NCBI GenBank assembly: GCA_029779645.1 | Contig: JAKPAC010000037.1 | Coordinates: 26,788 to 90,787, forward strand | Reading direction: 5' to 3' | DNA from: Actinomycetes bacterium | GTDB lineage: Bacteria; Actinomycetota; Actinomycetes; Actinomycetales; Microbacteriaceae | DNA length: 64,000 nucleotides | In this document: positions 55,470 to 64,000 of the stretch, one piece after another | How positions within the stretch are numbered: the first letter of the stretch is position 1 | Layout: each line of letters begins with the position of its first letter | Notes under the pieces: generated by a model | The model's input: the letters and a program-made list of their open reading frames with translations, nothing else | The model's database searches: none | What the model was told of the DNA's origin: nothing | Made by a program: the position numbers and the translations under genes

Positions 55470-56246
55470 CTACTCGGACGCGCCCGGCAGCGTCGGGATG
55501 AGCGCCTCGAGCAGCGCGGCGGTGTGCTCCCAGCCCTCGACGGCGACGCAGGGCACCCCCAGCGCGAGCACGGGGTAGTCGTTGCCGTCGGGGTCGAGGC
55601 GATCGCCGAAGAACAGCATCTCGTCGAGTGCGATGCCGCTGTGCTCGGCCAGCTTCTGCATGCCGTAGGCCTTGTCGATGCCGCGGTGGGTGATATCGAC
55701 GGAGGTCGACCCGCCGGAGCGCACCTCGAGGTCGGGCAGCACCTCGGCGACGGCCGCGCGGAGTGCGGACTTCTTCTCGCTCGTCGGGTCCCAGGCGTGC
55801 TTCGCCTCGAGCGGTGCGTTCTGACCGAGCGCCGAGAACGTGATCTGCGAGCCGCGGTCCTCGAGGATGTCGCCCCAGGGGTTCTCGGCCCACAGGCCGA
55901 GGCGGCGGGCCTGTGCCTCGACGGCGGCGAACGCCCGCGACTTCTCCTCGTCGCTGAGCGAGTGGGCGTAGACGGTCTGCAGCGACGCGTCGGCGTCGAC
56001 GCGGTAGTACTGCGTGCCGCAGGTGGGCATGAGGTGGAGCGCGGCGAGTGCGGCGGGGGAGGCATCCACGAGTCGCTCGAGCACCTGCGCTCGGAACTGC
56101 TGCACCTGTCCGCCCGAGATGATGCACACCGGCACGCGCTCGGCGAGGGCCAGCAGCAGGGCGCCCATGCGCTCGCTCACGGCCGTCTTGGACGGGGCGA
56201 GGGTGTCGTCGAGGTCGAACGCGACCAGGCGCGGTGGGGTCGTCAT
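55470..56246 (-). CDS. HAD-IIB family phosphatase, phosphomannomutase-like
   Basis: This 258-residue HAD hydrolase of subclass IIB has the nucleophile motif FDLDDTLAPS, IISGGQ as motif II, the cap domain in the middle and GDRLDPDGNDYP, the motif with the metal-binding acids. Comparable proteins are annotated as sugar phosphatases or as eukaryotic-type phosphomannomutase-like HADs. The ATG at 56246 overlaps the VanZ-like gene stop (ATGA); the longer frame to 57032 runs back through that gene and the tRNA. It is likely active on a hexose phosphate, but the substrate is unknown. Confidence 0.83.
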   Translation of the reverse strand: MTTPPRLVAFDLDDTLAPSKTAVSERMGALLLALAERVPVCIISGGQVQQFRAQVLERLVDASPAALAALHLMPTCGTQYYRVDADASLQTVYAHSLSDEEKSRAFAAVEAQARRLGLWAENPWGDILEDRGSQITFSALGQNAPLEAKHAWDPTSEKKSALRAAVAEVLPDLEVRSGGSTSVDITHRGIDKAYGMQKLAEHSGIALDEMLFFGDRLDPDGNDYPVLALGVPCVAVEGWEHTAALLEALIPTLPGASE

Positions 56247-56815
56247 GCGGCTCCAGTGGGGGTGTGCAGGCTCGGATTCGGGCGAGTCGAGTCTACGTGG
56301 GAAGCCTGAGCGCGGGGCCGGGCGACGAGCCGGGCGCAGACCGCGGCGATGCCGACGCCGAGCGCTGAGCCGGCGGCGTGAGAGAGCCACTGGACCGGGT
56401 CGGCGGGGTGTCCCGGCATCGCGGCCCACGCGCCCAGCTGCAGCAGGATCGCGACGACGGGACCGACCAGCAGGCTGAGCGGCCAGGCCCAGCGCGGCAG
56501 TGTGAGGTAGGCGAACACGCCGATCGGAATGAAGAACAGTGCGCCCCAGACCAGGGCCATCACCCCGGTGGTCTGCGGCAGGATGCCTGGTGACACGGTC
56601 ATCGCGCCGAGCACGGATGAGAACGAGCCGTCGGCCGCGAGCACGCTGGTGTTGCCCGTGTAGGTGAGCACGCTCAGCACGGTCAGCGCGGCGAGGTAGG
56701 CGCCGCCGAGCACCGCGGCGACGACGGCGGTTCGCCGGCGGCGTCCATCGAGTCGAGCCAAGACCGTCACCCCCAAGTGCCGAATCACGCGATCGCAGGG
56801 CCCCCACGACCCCAC
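56243..56815 (-). CDS. VanZ-like membrane protein
   Basis: This protein of about 190 residues has four hydrophobic segments. The part FIPIGVFAYLTLPRWAWPLSLLVG through LQLGAWAAMPGHPADPVQWLSHAAGSALG resembles the VanZ domain (polar-turn NxPxG, then D-x-x-x-N/H-x-x-G). I chose GTG 56815, which lies exactly six bases after a TACGAT box; GTG 56770 is a shorter alternative. The gene overlaps the HAD gene by four bases and reads away from tRNA-Pro. VanZ proteins give low-level teicoplanin resistance in enterococci, but most homologues have no known role. Confidence 0.7.
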   Translation of the reverse strand: MGSWGPCDRVIRHLGVTVLARLDGRRRRTAVVAAVLGGAYLAALTVLSVLTYTGNTSVLAADGSFSSVLGAMTVSPGILPQTTGVMALVWGALFFIPIGVFAYLTLPRWAWPLSLLVGPVVAILLQLGAWAAMPGHPADPVQWLSHAAGSALGVGIAAVCARLVARPRAQASHVDSTRPNPSLHTPTGAA

Positions 56816-56821
56816 GCGTAA

Positions 56822-56827
56822 ATCGTA
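56822..56827 (-). promoter_or_regulatory. Leaderless -10 box for the VanZ-like gene
   Basis: TACGAT on the minus strand, six bases, then the GTG at 56815. Confidence 0.5.
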
Positions 56828-56959
56828 CGGCAGGGGTGGCCCGCGCGGCCGCACGATCACCCTCGAACTCGCCGTGAGATCTCCGCGCCGCGCACCCGGC
56901 AGGAGCCGCGCCCGAGACCACAAGAGGGACCATCCGTGTGGATGATCCCTCTTGCGTCT

Positions 56960-57036
56960 TGGTCGGGGTGACAGGATTTGAACCTGCGGCCTCGTCGTCC
57001 CGAACGACGCGCGCTACCAAACTGCGCCACACCCCG
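56960..57036 (-). tRNA. tRNA-Pro(CGG)
   Basis: A 77-base tRNA on the minus strand with encoded CCA. The acceptor CGGGGTG pairs with CACCCCG; the anticodon loop is TTCGGGA (anticodon CGG); the T arm has GGTTCAAATCC. It reads CCG proline codons, the most used proline codon in this genome. Confidence 0.96.
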
Positions 57037-57137
57037 GTGGCAACCCCATGAGTCTACCCGATCAGCGGAGCCGCGACGAACCAAACCGGCGCCGATCTCC
57101 CATCGGCCCGGGCGGGGTGCCGCCCGGGCGCAGTCGG

Positions 57138-58109
57138 CTATCGCGCGACGAGCGTGAGCAGCGACGCCTCGGGCGGGCACGCGAAGCGCACGGGCGCATA
57201 GATCGAGTGCCCGATGCCCGCACTGACGTTGAGCGCGGCCGTGCGGCCGGCGCGGTGCCACGAGCTGAGGCCGCTGGCCTGTCGCAGCGGGATGTCGCAG
57301 TTGGCGACCAGCGCGCCGAAGCCTGGCACGCGCACCTGCCCGCCATGCGTGTGGCCGCCGAAGATCACGTCGGCGCCCCCGCTCGTGAAGGCGTCCAGCA
57401 CCCGCCGATACGGGGCGTGCGTGACGGCGACGGTGAGCGGATCAGGGTCGGCCTCCGCGTCTGCGTGGCCGTCGCCGTCGAGGTCGGTGTCGCGCGCGCG
57501 GAGGTGGTCGAACAGGCCGGGGAGCAGGTCGAGCCGGTCCCAGTCGCGATGCGCGTCGTCGACGCCGATCAGGTTGACGCGGCGACCGTGGATGTCGATG
57601 CTCGCGGCCGCGTTGTTCACGTCCTGCCAGCCGAGCGTGTTCGTGAAGAACGCATCCAGGGCCTCGGTGTCGAGCCGCACCTCCCCGCCCGTGTGCTCCG
57701 AGGGCCCGCGGAAGTACCGGAGCGGATTGCGCGGCGCCGGGGCATACAGGTCATTGGAGCCGTGCACGAAGGCGCCGGGCGTGCCCCGGAACCCGGCGAA
57801 CGCCGCGCGAAGACCGCGCAGTCCGTCCGGGTGGCCGAGGTTGTCGCCCGTGTTGATGATCAGGTCGGGCCGCAGCGATGCGAGCGAGGCGATCCAGGCC
57901 TGCTTGCGCCGCTGCCACGGCGCCATGTGCACGTCCGAGATGTGCAGCACTCGGATGGGCGCGGCGCCCGGCGCGAGCACCGCGACGGTGTGCCGGCGCA
58001 GCGTGTAGAGGTGGCGCTCGATGCCGATGCCCCAGATGCCGGCGGCGACGCCGACCGCCCCCACCGCCAGTGCGGCGGTGCGGGCGGGGCGCGACGAGGT
58101 TCGGGTCAC
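57138..58109 (-). CDS. Membrane-anchored metallophosphoesterase
   Basis: This 323-residue calcineurin-like phosphoesterase has an N-terminal membrane segment (AALAVGAVGVAAGIWGIGI) and the metal-site motifs: DVHMAPW (D-x-H), INTGDNLG (GDN), GSNDLY (GNHD replaced by GSND), THAPYRR and GGHTHGGQV (GHxH). Asn-Asp replaces the common Asn-His in the third motif, as in the YkuE-type membrane phosphoesterases. The GTG start is two bases after the PBP stop, so it is co-translated with the PBP, a pairing common in actinobacteria. It may act on lipid or nucleotide phosphates linked to the envelope. Confidence 0.86.
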   Translation of the reverse strand: MTRTSSRPARTAALAVGAVGVAAGIWGIGIERHLYTLRRHTVAVLAPGAAPIRVLHISDVHMAPWQRRKQAWIASLASLRPDLIINTGDNLGHPDGLRGLRAAFAGFRGTPGAFVHGSNDLYAPAPRNPLRYFRGPSEHTGGEVRLDTEALDAFFTNTLGWQDVNNAAASIDIHGRRVNLIGVDDAHRDWDRLDLLPGLFDHLRARDTDLDGDGHADAEADPDPLTVAVTHAPYRRVLDAFTSGGADVIFGGHTHGGQVRVPGFGALVANCDIPLRQASGLSSWHRAGRTAALNVSAGIGHSIYAPVRFACPPEASLLTLVAR

Positions 58110-58111
58110 CC

Positions 58112-60706
58112 TCAGCAGTCGTTCGCCGTGTAGTTGACCGAGACCTTGGCGTTGCGGTTGGCCATCGTGCCCGCGGGCGGGTCGGTGTCGGTCGCGGCAC
58201 CCGCCGCGGGCGCGTTCGGCGACTCGGTGCACTGACCGAGCGAGACCTTGTTGAACCCGGCGGCCTTGATCGCATCGATCGCGGCGGCGGGCGTCATGCC
58301 GTTGACGGCGGGGATCCCGGCGCCCTCGCCCGTGCTCGGGTTGATCGTGACGGTCGTTCCGCCCGCGACCTTGCCCGCGCCAGGCGTCTGCGCGCCGACG
58401 GTGCCGGCGGGCGCGGTCGAGTCGACCGGATCACCCACCGCCACCGAGAAGCCGGCCTTCTCGAGGATGTCGGTCGCGTCTTCGATGGTCTTGCCGATCA
58501 CGTCGGGCAGGTCCTTCATGACGTTGCGCGTGAGGTTCTTGTCGGGCTGCGGGAAGCGCTCGCCGGGGTAGGCGGCGTTCGCGGCGCGCTGCATGGCCGG
58601 CGCGAGCTTGTGTCGGAGATCCGAGAGCCGCACGCCGCTGACCCAGTTGTTCCAGAGCGAGACGCGGTCGCGGTAGTTGCCGACCCAGACGGCCGTGGCG
58701 ACCTTCGAGCTCGACTCGACCATCGCCGTGTGGAAGCTGTCGTCGGTACCGGTCTTGCCGATCAGCGGGGTGCCGTCCCAGGTGTTCGAGGGGGTGCCGG
58801 TGCCGCTCGACATCACGCGCTGCAGCGCGAACGCCGCGGTCGCGGCGACCTCGGGCGAGATCACCTGCTCACACGTCGTCTTCGGAGGCTCGATCGATTC
58901 GCCGTTGGGGCCGGTGATGCTGTCGATCGCCTTGGGCTGGCAGTACTTGCCGCCGTTGGCCACCGTCGCGTAGGCGCCGGCCATCGCCATCGGCGAGACG
59001 TTCTTCGAGCCCAGCACACTCGCGTACGGCGCGTTGGCCGCCTCGATCTGCTCGCCCGCGTCGTTGAACTTGTCCTTCGTGATGTCGGAGCCGTCGCCGT
59101 AGGTGACGCCCAGGCGCTTGGCCATCTCGTTGATGTCGCACAGGTCGAGCTCGGCGGCCATCGCGAGGAAGCCGGTGTTCAGCGACGTCGCGGTGAAGTC
59201 CATCACGGTGCCGACCTTGCCGCCGGCCTTGCCGAAGTTGTTCATCAGGTCTTTGTTCGTGTAGACCCCGCCGGCGCACTTGGCATTGAACTTCGGGAAC
59301 AGCCGCATGCGGCCGTTGAGGACCTCGTTCACGGAGTGCCCCTGCTCGAGCCAGTCAAGCAGCGTGAAGAGCTTGTACGTCGACCCCATCGGGAAGCCGA
59401 TCGATCCGCCGTACGCCTTGGTGGTGTTGAAGTTGACCGCCGAGTACGAGCTGTCCTGCTCGAGCAGCGCCTGCGACTGCGCGAAGTTCGTGTTCTGCAC
59501 CATCGCGAGGATGCGCCCGGTCGAGACCTCGAGCGAGACGCCCGCGGCACCGAGGCTCATGTAGTCCACCGATGCGGGAACGTAGCGCTCCATGGCCTCT
59601 TCGGAGGGCGCCTGCACGCGCATGTCGAGGGTGGTGTAGATCTTCAGGCCGCCCCGGCGGAGCAGGCGGTCACGGTCGTCCTGCGTCTCGCCGAACGCGG
59701 GGTCGTTCTTGATCGTCCACGTCACGTAGTCGCAGAAGTAACCGGCGCCCGCGCCCACCGAGCCGCAGCCCACCTGGGGGTCAGAGATCAGGGGCTCGAT
59801 CGGGGCGTCGTACGCCTCCTGGTACTGCTCCTGCGTGATCTTGCCCTCACGCAGCATCTGGCCGAGCACGTACTTCTGGCGGGTCTTGGTGGCGCTGTAG
59901 CCGTCGGCCGCGCCGTTGACCTCGCGGTCGGGCAGGTCGAGGCGGTACGCGTTCGGGTTCTGCACGATGCCGGCCAGCGCCGCGGCCTGGCTGAGGTTGA
60001 GGTCGGCAGCGTTCACGCTGAAGTAGCGCTGCGCGGCGGCCTGGATGCCGTACGTGAGGCCGCCGAAGCCGGCGATGTTGAGGTAGCCCAGCAGGATGTC
60101 GTCTTTGTTGTACTGCTTCTCGAGCTCGATGGCGTACTTCATCTCGCGCACCTTGCGGGCCATGCCCGTGGTGCCGTCCGAGGTGACCGCGTCGTCGTAG
60201 CAGGCGGCGAGCTCTTCGTCGTTCTCGGCGTCGGCGTTGCACGCCTGCACCTGGACGTTCTTCACGTACTGCTGGCTGATCGACGAGCCGCCCTGCACCG
60301 CACCGCCGGTGTAGGTCTTGATGACCGCGCGGGCCGTGCCGATGATGTCGATGCCGCCGTGGTCGTAGAAGCGGGGGTCTTCGCTCGAGATGATCGCGTC
60401 GTACATGACCGGGGCGACCTGGTCGAAGGCCACGGGCTCGCGGTCCTGGTCGAAGAACGTCGCCATCTCGACGTGCTCGCCCTCGGGGTTCGTGTAGTAC
60501 ATCGTGGAGGGCTGCATGAGCTCTCCGATCTCGAGGTAGCTCGGCAATCCGTTGAACATCGTGATCGCGCTCGACGCGGCGGCGCTGGATACAGCGATGG
60601 CCGGGGTCACGGTGGCGGTCACCAGCATGCCGGCGACAACACTCAAGCCGACGATGCCGGCGAGGCCTCCGAGCACACCCTTAGCGGTGGATTTGGGTTC
60701 GGGCAT
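58112..60706 (-). CDS. Class A penicillin-binding protein with two PASTA domains
   Basis: This 864-residue bifunctional cell-wall synthase has an N-terminal membrane helix (residues 9-32), then a GT51 glycosyltransferase with the catalytic Glu in ISSEDPRFYDHGGID (about 109) and the QGGSSISQQYVKN helix. The transpeptidase has SxxK as STYK (about 442-445), SxN as SLN (about 508-510) and KTGT (651-654). Two PASTA domains (about 730-860) bind muropeptide or beta-lactam. The protein is the PonA2-type of actinobacteria. The start is ATG 60706, seven bases after TACGAT. It is probably regulated by PknB-type kinases, as for other PASTA PBPs (family knowledge). Confidence 0.96.
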   Translation of the reverse strand: MPEPKSTAKGVLGGLAGIVGLSVVAGMLVTATVTPAIAVSSAAASSAITMFNGLPSYLEIGELMQPSTMYYTNPEGEHVEMATFFDQDREPVAFDQVAPVMYDAIISSEDPRFYDHGGIDIIGTARAVIKTYTGGAVQGGSSISQQYVKNVQVQACNADAENDEELAACYDDAVTSDGTTGMARKVREMKYAIELEKQYNKDDILLGYLNIAGFGGLTYGIQAAAQRYFSVNAADLNLSQAAALAGIVQNPNAYRLDLPDREVNGAADGYSATKTRQKYVLGQMLREGKITQEQYQEAYDAPIEPLISDPQVGCGSVGAGAGYFCDYVTWTIKNDPAFGETQDDRDRLLRRGGLKIYTTLDMRVQAPSEEAMERYVPASVDYMSLGAAGVSLEVSTGRILAMVQNTNFAQSQALLEQDSSYSAVNFNTTKAYGGSIGFPMGSTYKLFTLLDWLEQGHSVNEVLNGRMRLFPKFNAKCAGGVYTNKDLMNNFGKAGGKVGTVMDFTATSLNTGFLAMAAELDLCDINEMAKRLGVTYGDGSDITKDKFNDAGEQIEAANAPYASVLGSKNVSPMAMAGAYATVANGGKYCQPKAIDSITGPNGESIEPPKTTCEQVISPEVAATAAFALQRVMSSGTGTPSNTWDGTPLIGKTGTDDSFHTAMVESSSKVATAVWVGNYRDRVSLWNNWVSGVRLSDLRHKLAPAMQRAANAAYPGERFPQPDKNLTRNVMKDLPDVIGKTIEDATDILEKAGFSVAVGDPVDSTAPAGTVGAQTPGAGKVAGGTTVTINPSTGEGAGIPAVNGMTPAAAIDAIKAAGFNKVSLGQCTESPNAPAAGAATDTDPPAGTMANRNAKVSVNYTANDC

Positions 60707-60713
60707 AAGATCG

Positions 60714-60719
60714 ATCGTA
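60714..60719 (-). promoter_or_regulatory. Leaderless -10 box for the PBP gene
   Basis: TACGAT on the minus strand, seven bases, then the ATG at 60706. Confidence 0.55.
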
Positions 60720-60825
60720 GGTCACAGAGCCGCGTGGAGTCCTGAGCGAACGCTGTGATGGATGCCTCTTTTTCACGTCGCCGTGCCCTCGCGCCGCATC
60801 CATCGCACGCACGAAGGAGTCCGTC

Positions 60826-61053
60826 ATGACCACGTGGGAGTACCTGACCACGCCGCTGCTGATCCACAACACCGCGGCCATCCTCAACAACTGGGGAAAG
60901 CAGGGCTGGGAGCTCGTGCAGGTCGTCACCGGGCCCGAGGGCGGGCTCGTCGCGTACCTCAAGCGCCCGGTCGGCGCCGGCGATGCGGCATCCAACGCCG
61001 GCCTGGCGGCAGCAGCCGAGGCGGCCAAGCAATTCGCAGGAGAAGGAGCATGA
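60826..61053 (+). CDS. Small DUF4177-like protein
   Basis: This 75-residue protein starts MTTWEYLTTPLLIHNTAAI and has NNWGKQGWELVQVV, the Trp/Gly pattern of DUF4177-type small proteins. The rest is Ala-rich. GAAGGAG lies before the ATG, and its stop overlaps the RidA gene start by four bases. The two are therefore co-translated, which supports a real gene. It is conserved next to RidA in actinobacteria as far as I recall; function is unknown. Confidence 0.78.
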   Translation: MTTWEYLTTPLLIHNTAAILNNWGKQGWELVQVVTGPEGGLVAYLKRPVGAGDAASNAGLAAAAEAAKQFAGEGA

Positions 61054-61532
61054 GCATGAACACGACGGTGACGCAGCGGCTCGAAGCGCTGGGGATCGAG
61101 CTGCCGGAGGCGGTGGCGCCGCTGGCCGCCTACGTGCCGGCCAAGGCCAGTGGCTCGCTGGTGTACACGTCCGGCCAGCTGCCCATGGTGGCGGGCGGAC
61201 TGCCCGCGACGGGCAAGGTCGGCGACGGGCACGGGCTCGTGCCAGCGTCCGACGCGAAGGATTACGCCCGGCGGTGCGCGATCAACGCGATCGCCGCCGC
61301 CGGCGCCCTCGTGGGGGGCGTCGACAAGCTCACGGGCGTGCTCCGGGTGACGGGGTTCGTGGCGGCCGATCCGGCGTTCACCGCGATCCCCGGCGTCATC
61401 AACGGCGCCTCCGAGCTGCTCGGCGAGGTCTTCGGCGAGGCGGGCGCGCACGCCCGCTCCGCGGTCGGCGTCGCGGTGCTCCCGCTCGACAGCCCGGTCG
61501 AGGTCGAGGTCATCTTCGAATTCGCTGGGTAA
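61050..61532 (+). CDS. RidA family protein (enamine/imine deaminase)
   Basis: This 160-residue protein is of the RidA/YjgF/UK114 family, which removes reactive 2-aminoacrylate-type imines. It has LVYTSGQLPMVAGGLPATGKVG, RVTGFVAADPAFTAIP, VINGASELLGEVFGEAGAHARSAVGVAVLP and the final strand VEVEVIFEF. The residue expected to be the catalytic Arg is inside HARSAVG. It is longer than RidA proper (about 130), like the ridA-homologue subfamily next to PBP genes. The ATG overlaps the upstream stop (ATGA) and has AGAAGGAG before it. Confidence 0.88.
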   Translation: MSMNTTVTQRLEALGIELPEAVAPLAAYVPAKASGSLVYTSGQLPMVAGGLPATGKVGDGHGLVPASDAKDYARRCAINAIAAAGALVGGVDKLTGVLRVTGFVAADPAFTAIPGVINGASELLGEVFGEAGAHARSAVGVAVLPLDSPVEVEVIFEFAG

Positions 61533-61545
61533 TCCCCGGCATCGC

Positions 61546-61574
61546 CTGAACGAGCATCGTCTGAACGAGCATCG
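61546..61574. repeat. Direct repeat of 14 bp at the RidA terminator
   Basis: CTGAACGAGCATCG occurs at 61546-61559 and 61561-61574, one base apart; the second copy forms the left arm of the terminator hairpin, which suggests a slip duplication. Confidence 0.75.
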
Positions 61575-61612
61575 CCCCGCGGTCTTCTCCGCGGGGCGAT
61601 GCTCGTTTCTTT
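61564..61612. terminator. Strong bidirectional terminator between RidA and acs
   Basis: A 19-bp stem (61564-61582 with 61589-61607) with a six-base loop and a T-rich run after it, between convergent genes. Confidence 0.88.
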
Positions 61613-61645
61613 GGGGCGCCGCTGGGCGCGGCACGGATGCCGCGG

Positions 61646-63616
<1,971 letters not shown>

Positions 63617-63676
63617 GCGGCCTTTCGCTCCCTTGCGACGCCTCCCGAAGCGGAAGTGCGTTGTCAGACGCACACA

Positions 63677-63730
63677 AATCTACTCCTTGGCGCCGACACA
63701 CACTCGTGAGGGTGCGACAACTGTTTGTCG
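63677..63730 (-). promoter_or_regulatory. acs promoter and upstream inverted repeat
   Basis: A -10 TAGATT (63682-63677) and, 33 bases further upstream, an inverted repeat CGACAA-N4-TTGTCG (63715-63730), in the position of an activator site. Carbon-catabolite activators commonly control acs; no direct match to a CRP-type site was seen. Confidence 0.42.
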
Positions 63731-63825
63731 GCTGGGCAAAAGTGCGTATCTCAAGCTCGGCCGAATATTCGATTCTGGCATCTGCGGCGCCCGAACCACC
63801 CCCTGAAGTAGGGCGTCGCTTTCGT

Positions 63826-63858
63826 GGCGGCACCCGATTCCCCCCATCGGGTGTCGCC
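63826..63858. other. Orphan hairpin in the divergent acs region
   Basis: A 13-bp stem with one G-T pair (63826-63838 with 63846-63858) in a 377-base region between acs and a gene starting at 63994. No gene end is near. The region 63740-63993 shows no other convincing gene. Confidence 0.5.
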
Positions 63859-63981
63859 ACCTTCTCTGCTCGCATCGGCAGCCCGCGCCGACGGTCGCGG
63901 ACTCGTCGTCCCCACCGCGGCGAATGGATGCCGGCATCCCGGCCCCGCGGGCAGTCCCGGCTGTGCCCCGCACGAGTCGCC

Positions 63982-64000
63982 TAGCGTCGCGGCATGCAAC
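63982..64000 (+). promoter_or_regulatory. Predicted leaderless start of a gene leaving the window
   Basis: TAGCGT (63982-63987), six bases, then an ATG at 63994 followed by CAA. This is the same layout as many genes here; only two codons are visible, so the product is unknown. Confidence 0.5.

Noticed and set aside
63680..63973. 97-residue minus-strand frame in the acs upstream region
   Set aside because: No ribosome site or leaderless box, basic non-conserved composition, and it overlaps the hairpin and palindrome.

Overview
This is a chromosomal segment of a high-G+C Gram-positive actinobacterium. Codons end almost always in G or C, and both tRNA genes carry an encoded CCA. Many genes have a TANNNT box exactly six or seven bases before an ATG or GTG, the layout of leaderless actinobacterial transcripts. 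The gene set (malate:quinone oxidoreductase, cydABDC, pta-ackA, a DUF222 HNH protein, DUF3105/DUF305 membrane proteins) and the recurring GGATGCCG word suggest Microbacteriaceae. That family placement is inference, because there is no rRNA in the window. I see no integrase, transposase or CRISPR array. The content is mostly core metabolism with several carbohydrate modules.

Layout. 1-8.1 kb: a sugar operon with the 3' part of a Gfo/Idh/MocA dehydrogenase, an RbsACB-type ABC importer and two TIM-barrel isomerase/epimerase-like enzymes. 8.1-11.4 kb: a MarR regulator with a DHA2 efflux pump, and a YqaJ-type nuclease. 11.5-12.9 kb: rplJ-rplL with an L10-type leader. 12.9-16.7 kb: an alpha-glucoside-type ABC importer without its ATPase; one permease carries an unusual extracytoplasmic insertion. 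16.7-22.2 kb: DUF305/DUF3105 membrane proteins, a Bcr/CflA exporter and a HerA-like ATPase. 22.2-29.4 kb: cydABDC on the minus strand, preceded by a cysteine-rich HTH regulator. 29.4-33.6 kb: small accessory genes (HNH, ABM, ASCH, DUF222-HNH, a luciferase-like oxidoreductase) and two tandem-repeat tracts. 33.8-37.3 kb: a phosphonate-type ABC importer fused translationally to a tyrosine-phosphatase-like gene. 37.4-39.2 kb: a PIG-L lipoprotein, an S4 protein, tRNA-Ser(GGA) and the SRP RNA. 39.3-46.2 kb: pta-ackA, then a beta-phosphoglucomutase-like HAD with a GH65 phosphorylase. 46.3-54.3 kb: dnaX-recR, lysC-asd, mqo and tdk. 54.4-58.1 kb: galE, a HAD-IIB phosphatase, a VanZ-like protein, tRNA-Pro(CGG) and a metallophosphoesterase. 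58.1-63.6 kb: a PASTA class A PBP, a short DUF4177-like gene, RidA and acs. A new gene probably starts at 63994 and runs off the window.

How the genes fit together. Two carbohydrate importers, a GH65 phosphorylase with its likely phosphoglucomutase, pta-ackA, acs and mqo describe an aerobic heterotroph that takes up glycosides and handles acetate overflow and re-use. cydABDC adds a high-affinity bd oxidase for low oxygen. lysC-asd starts the aspartate pathway, and the PASTA PBP and metallophosphoesterase belong to the cell envelope. The most interesting points are: the pervasive leaderless promoters; the permease with a surface-protein-like domain; the sugar operon whose first TIM barrel lacks a usual metal-ligand histidine; the phosphatase locked into a phosphonate-type transport operon; and a possible Fe-S regulator in front of the bd oxidase genes.
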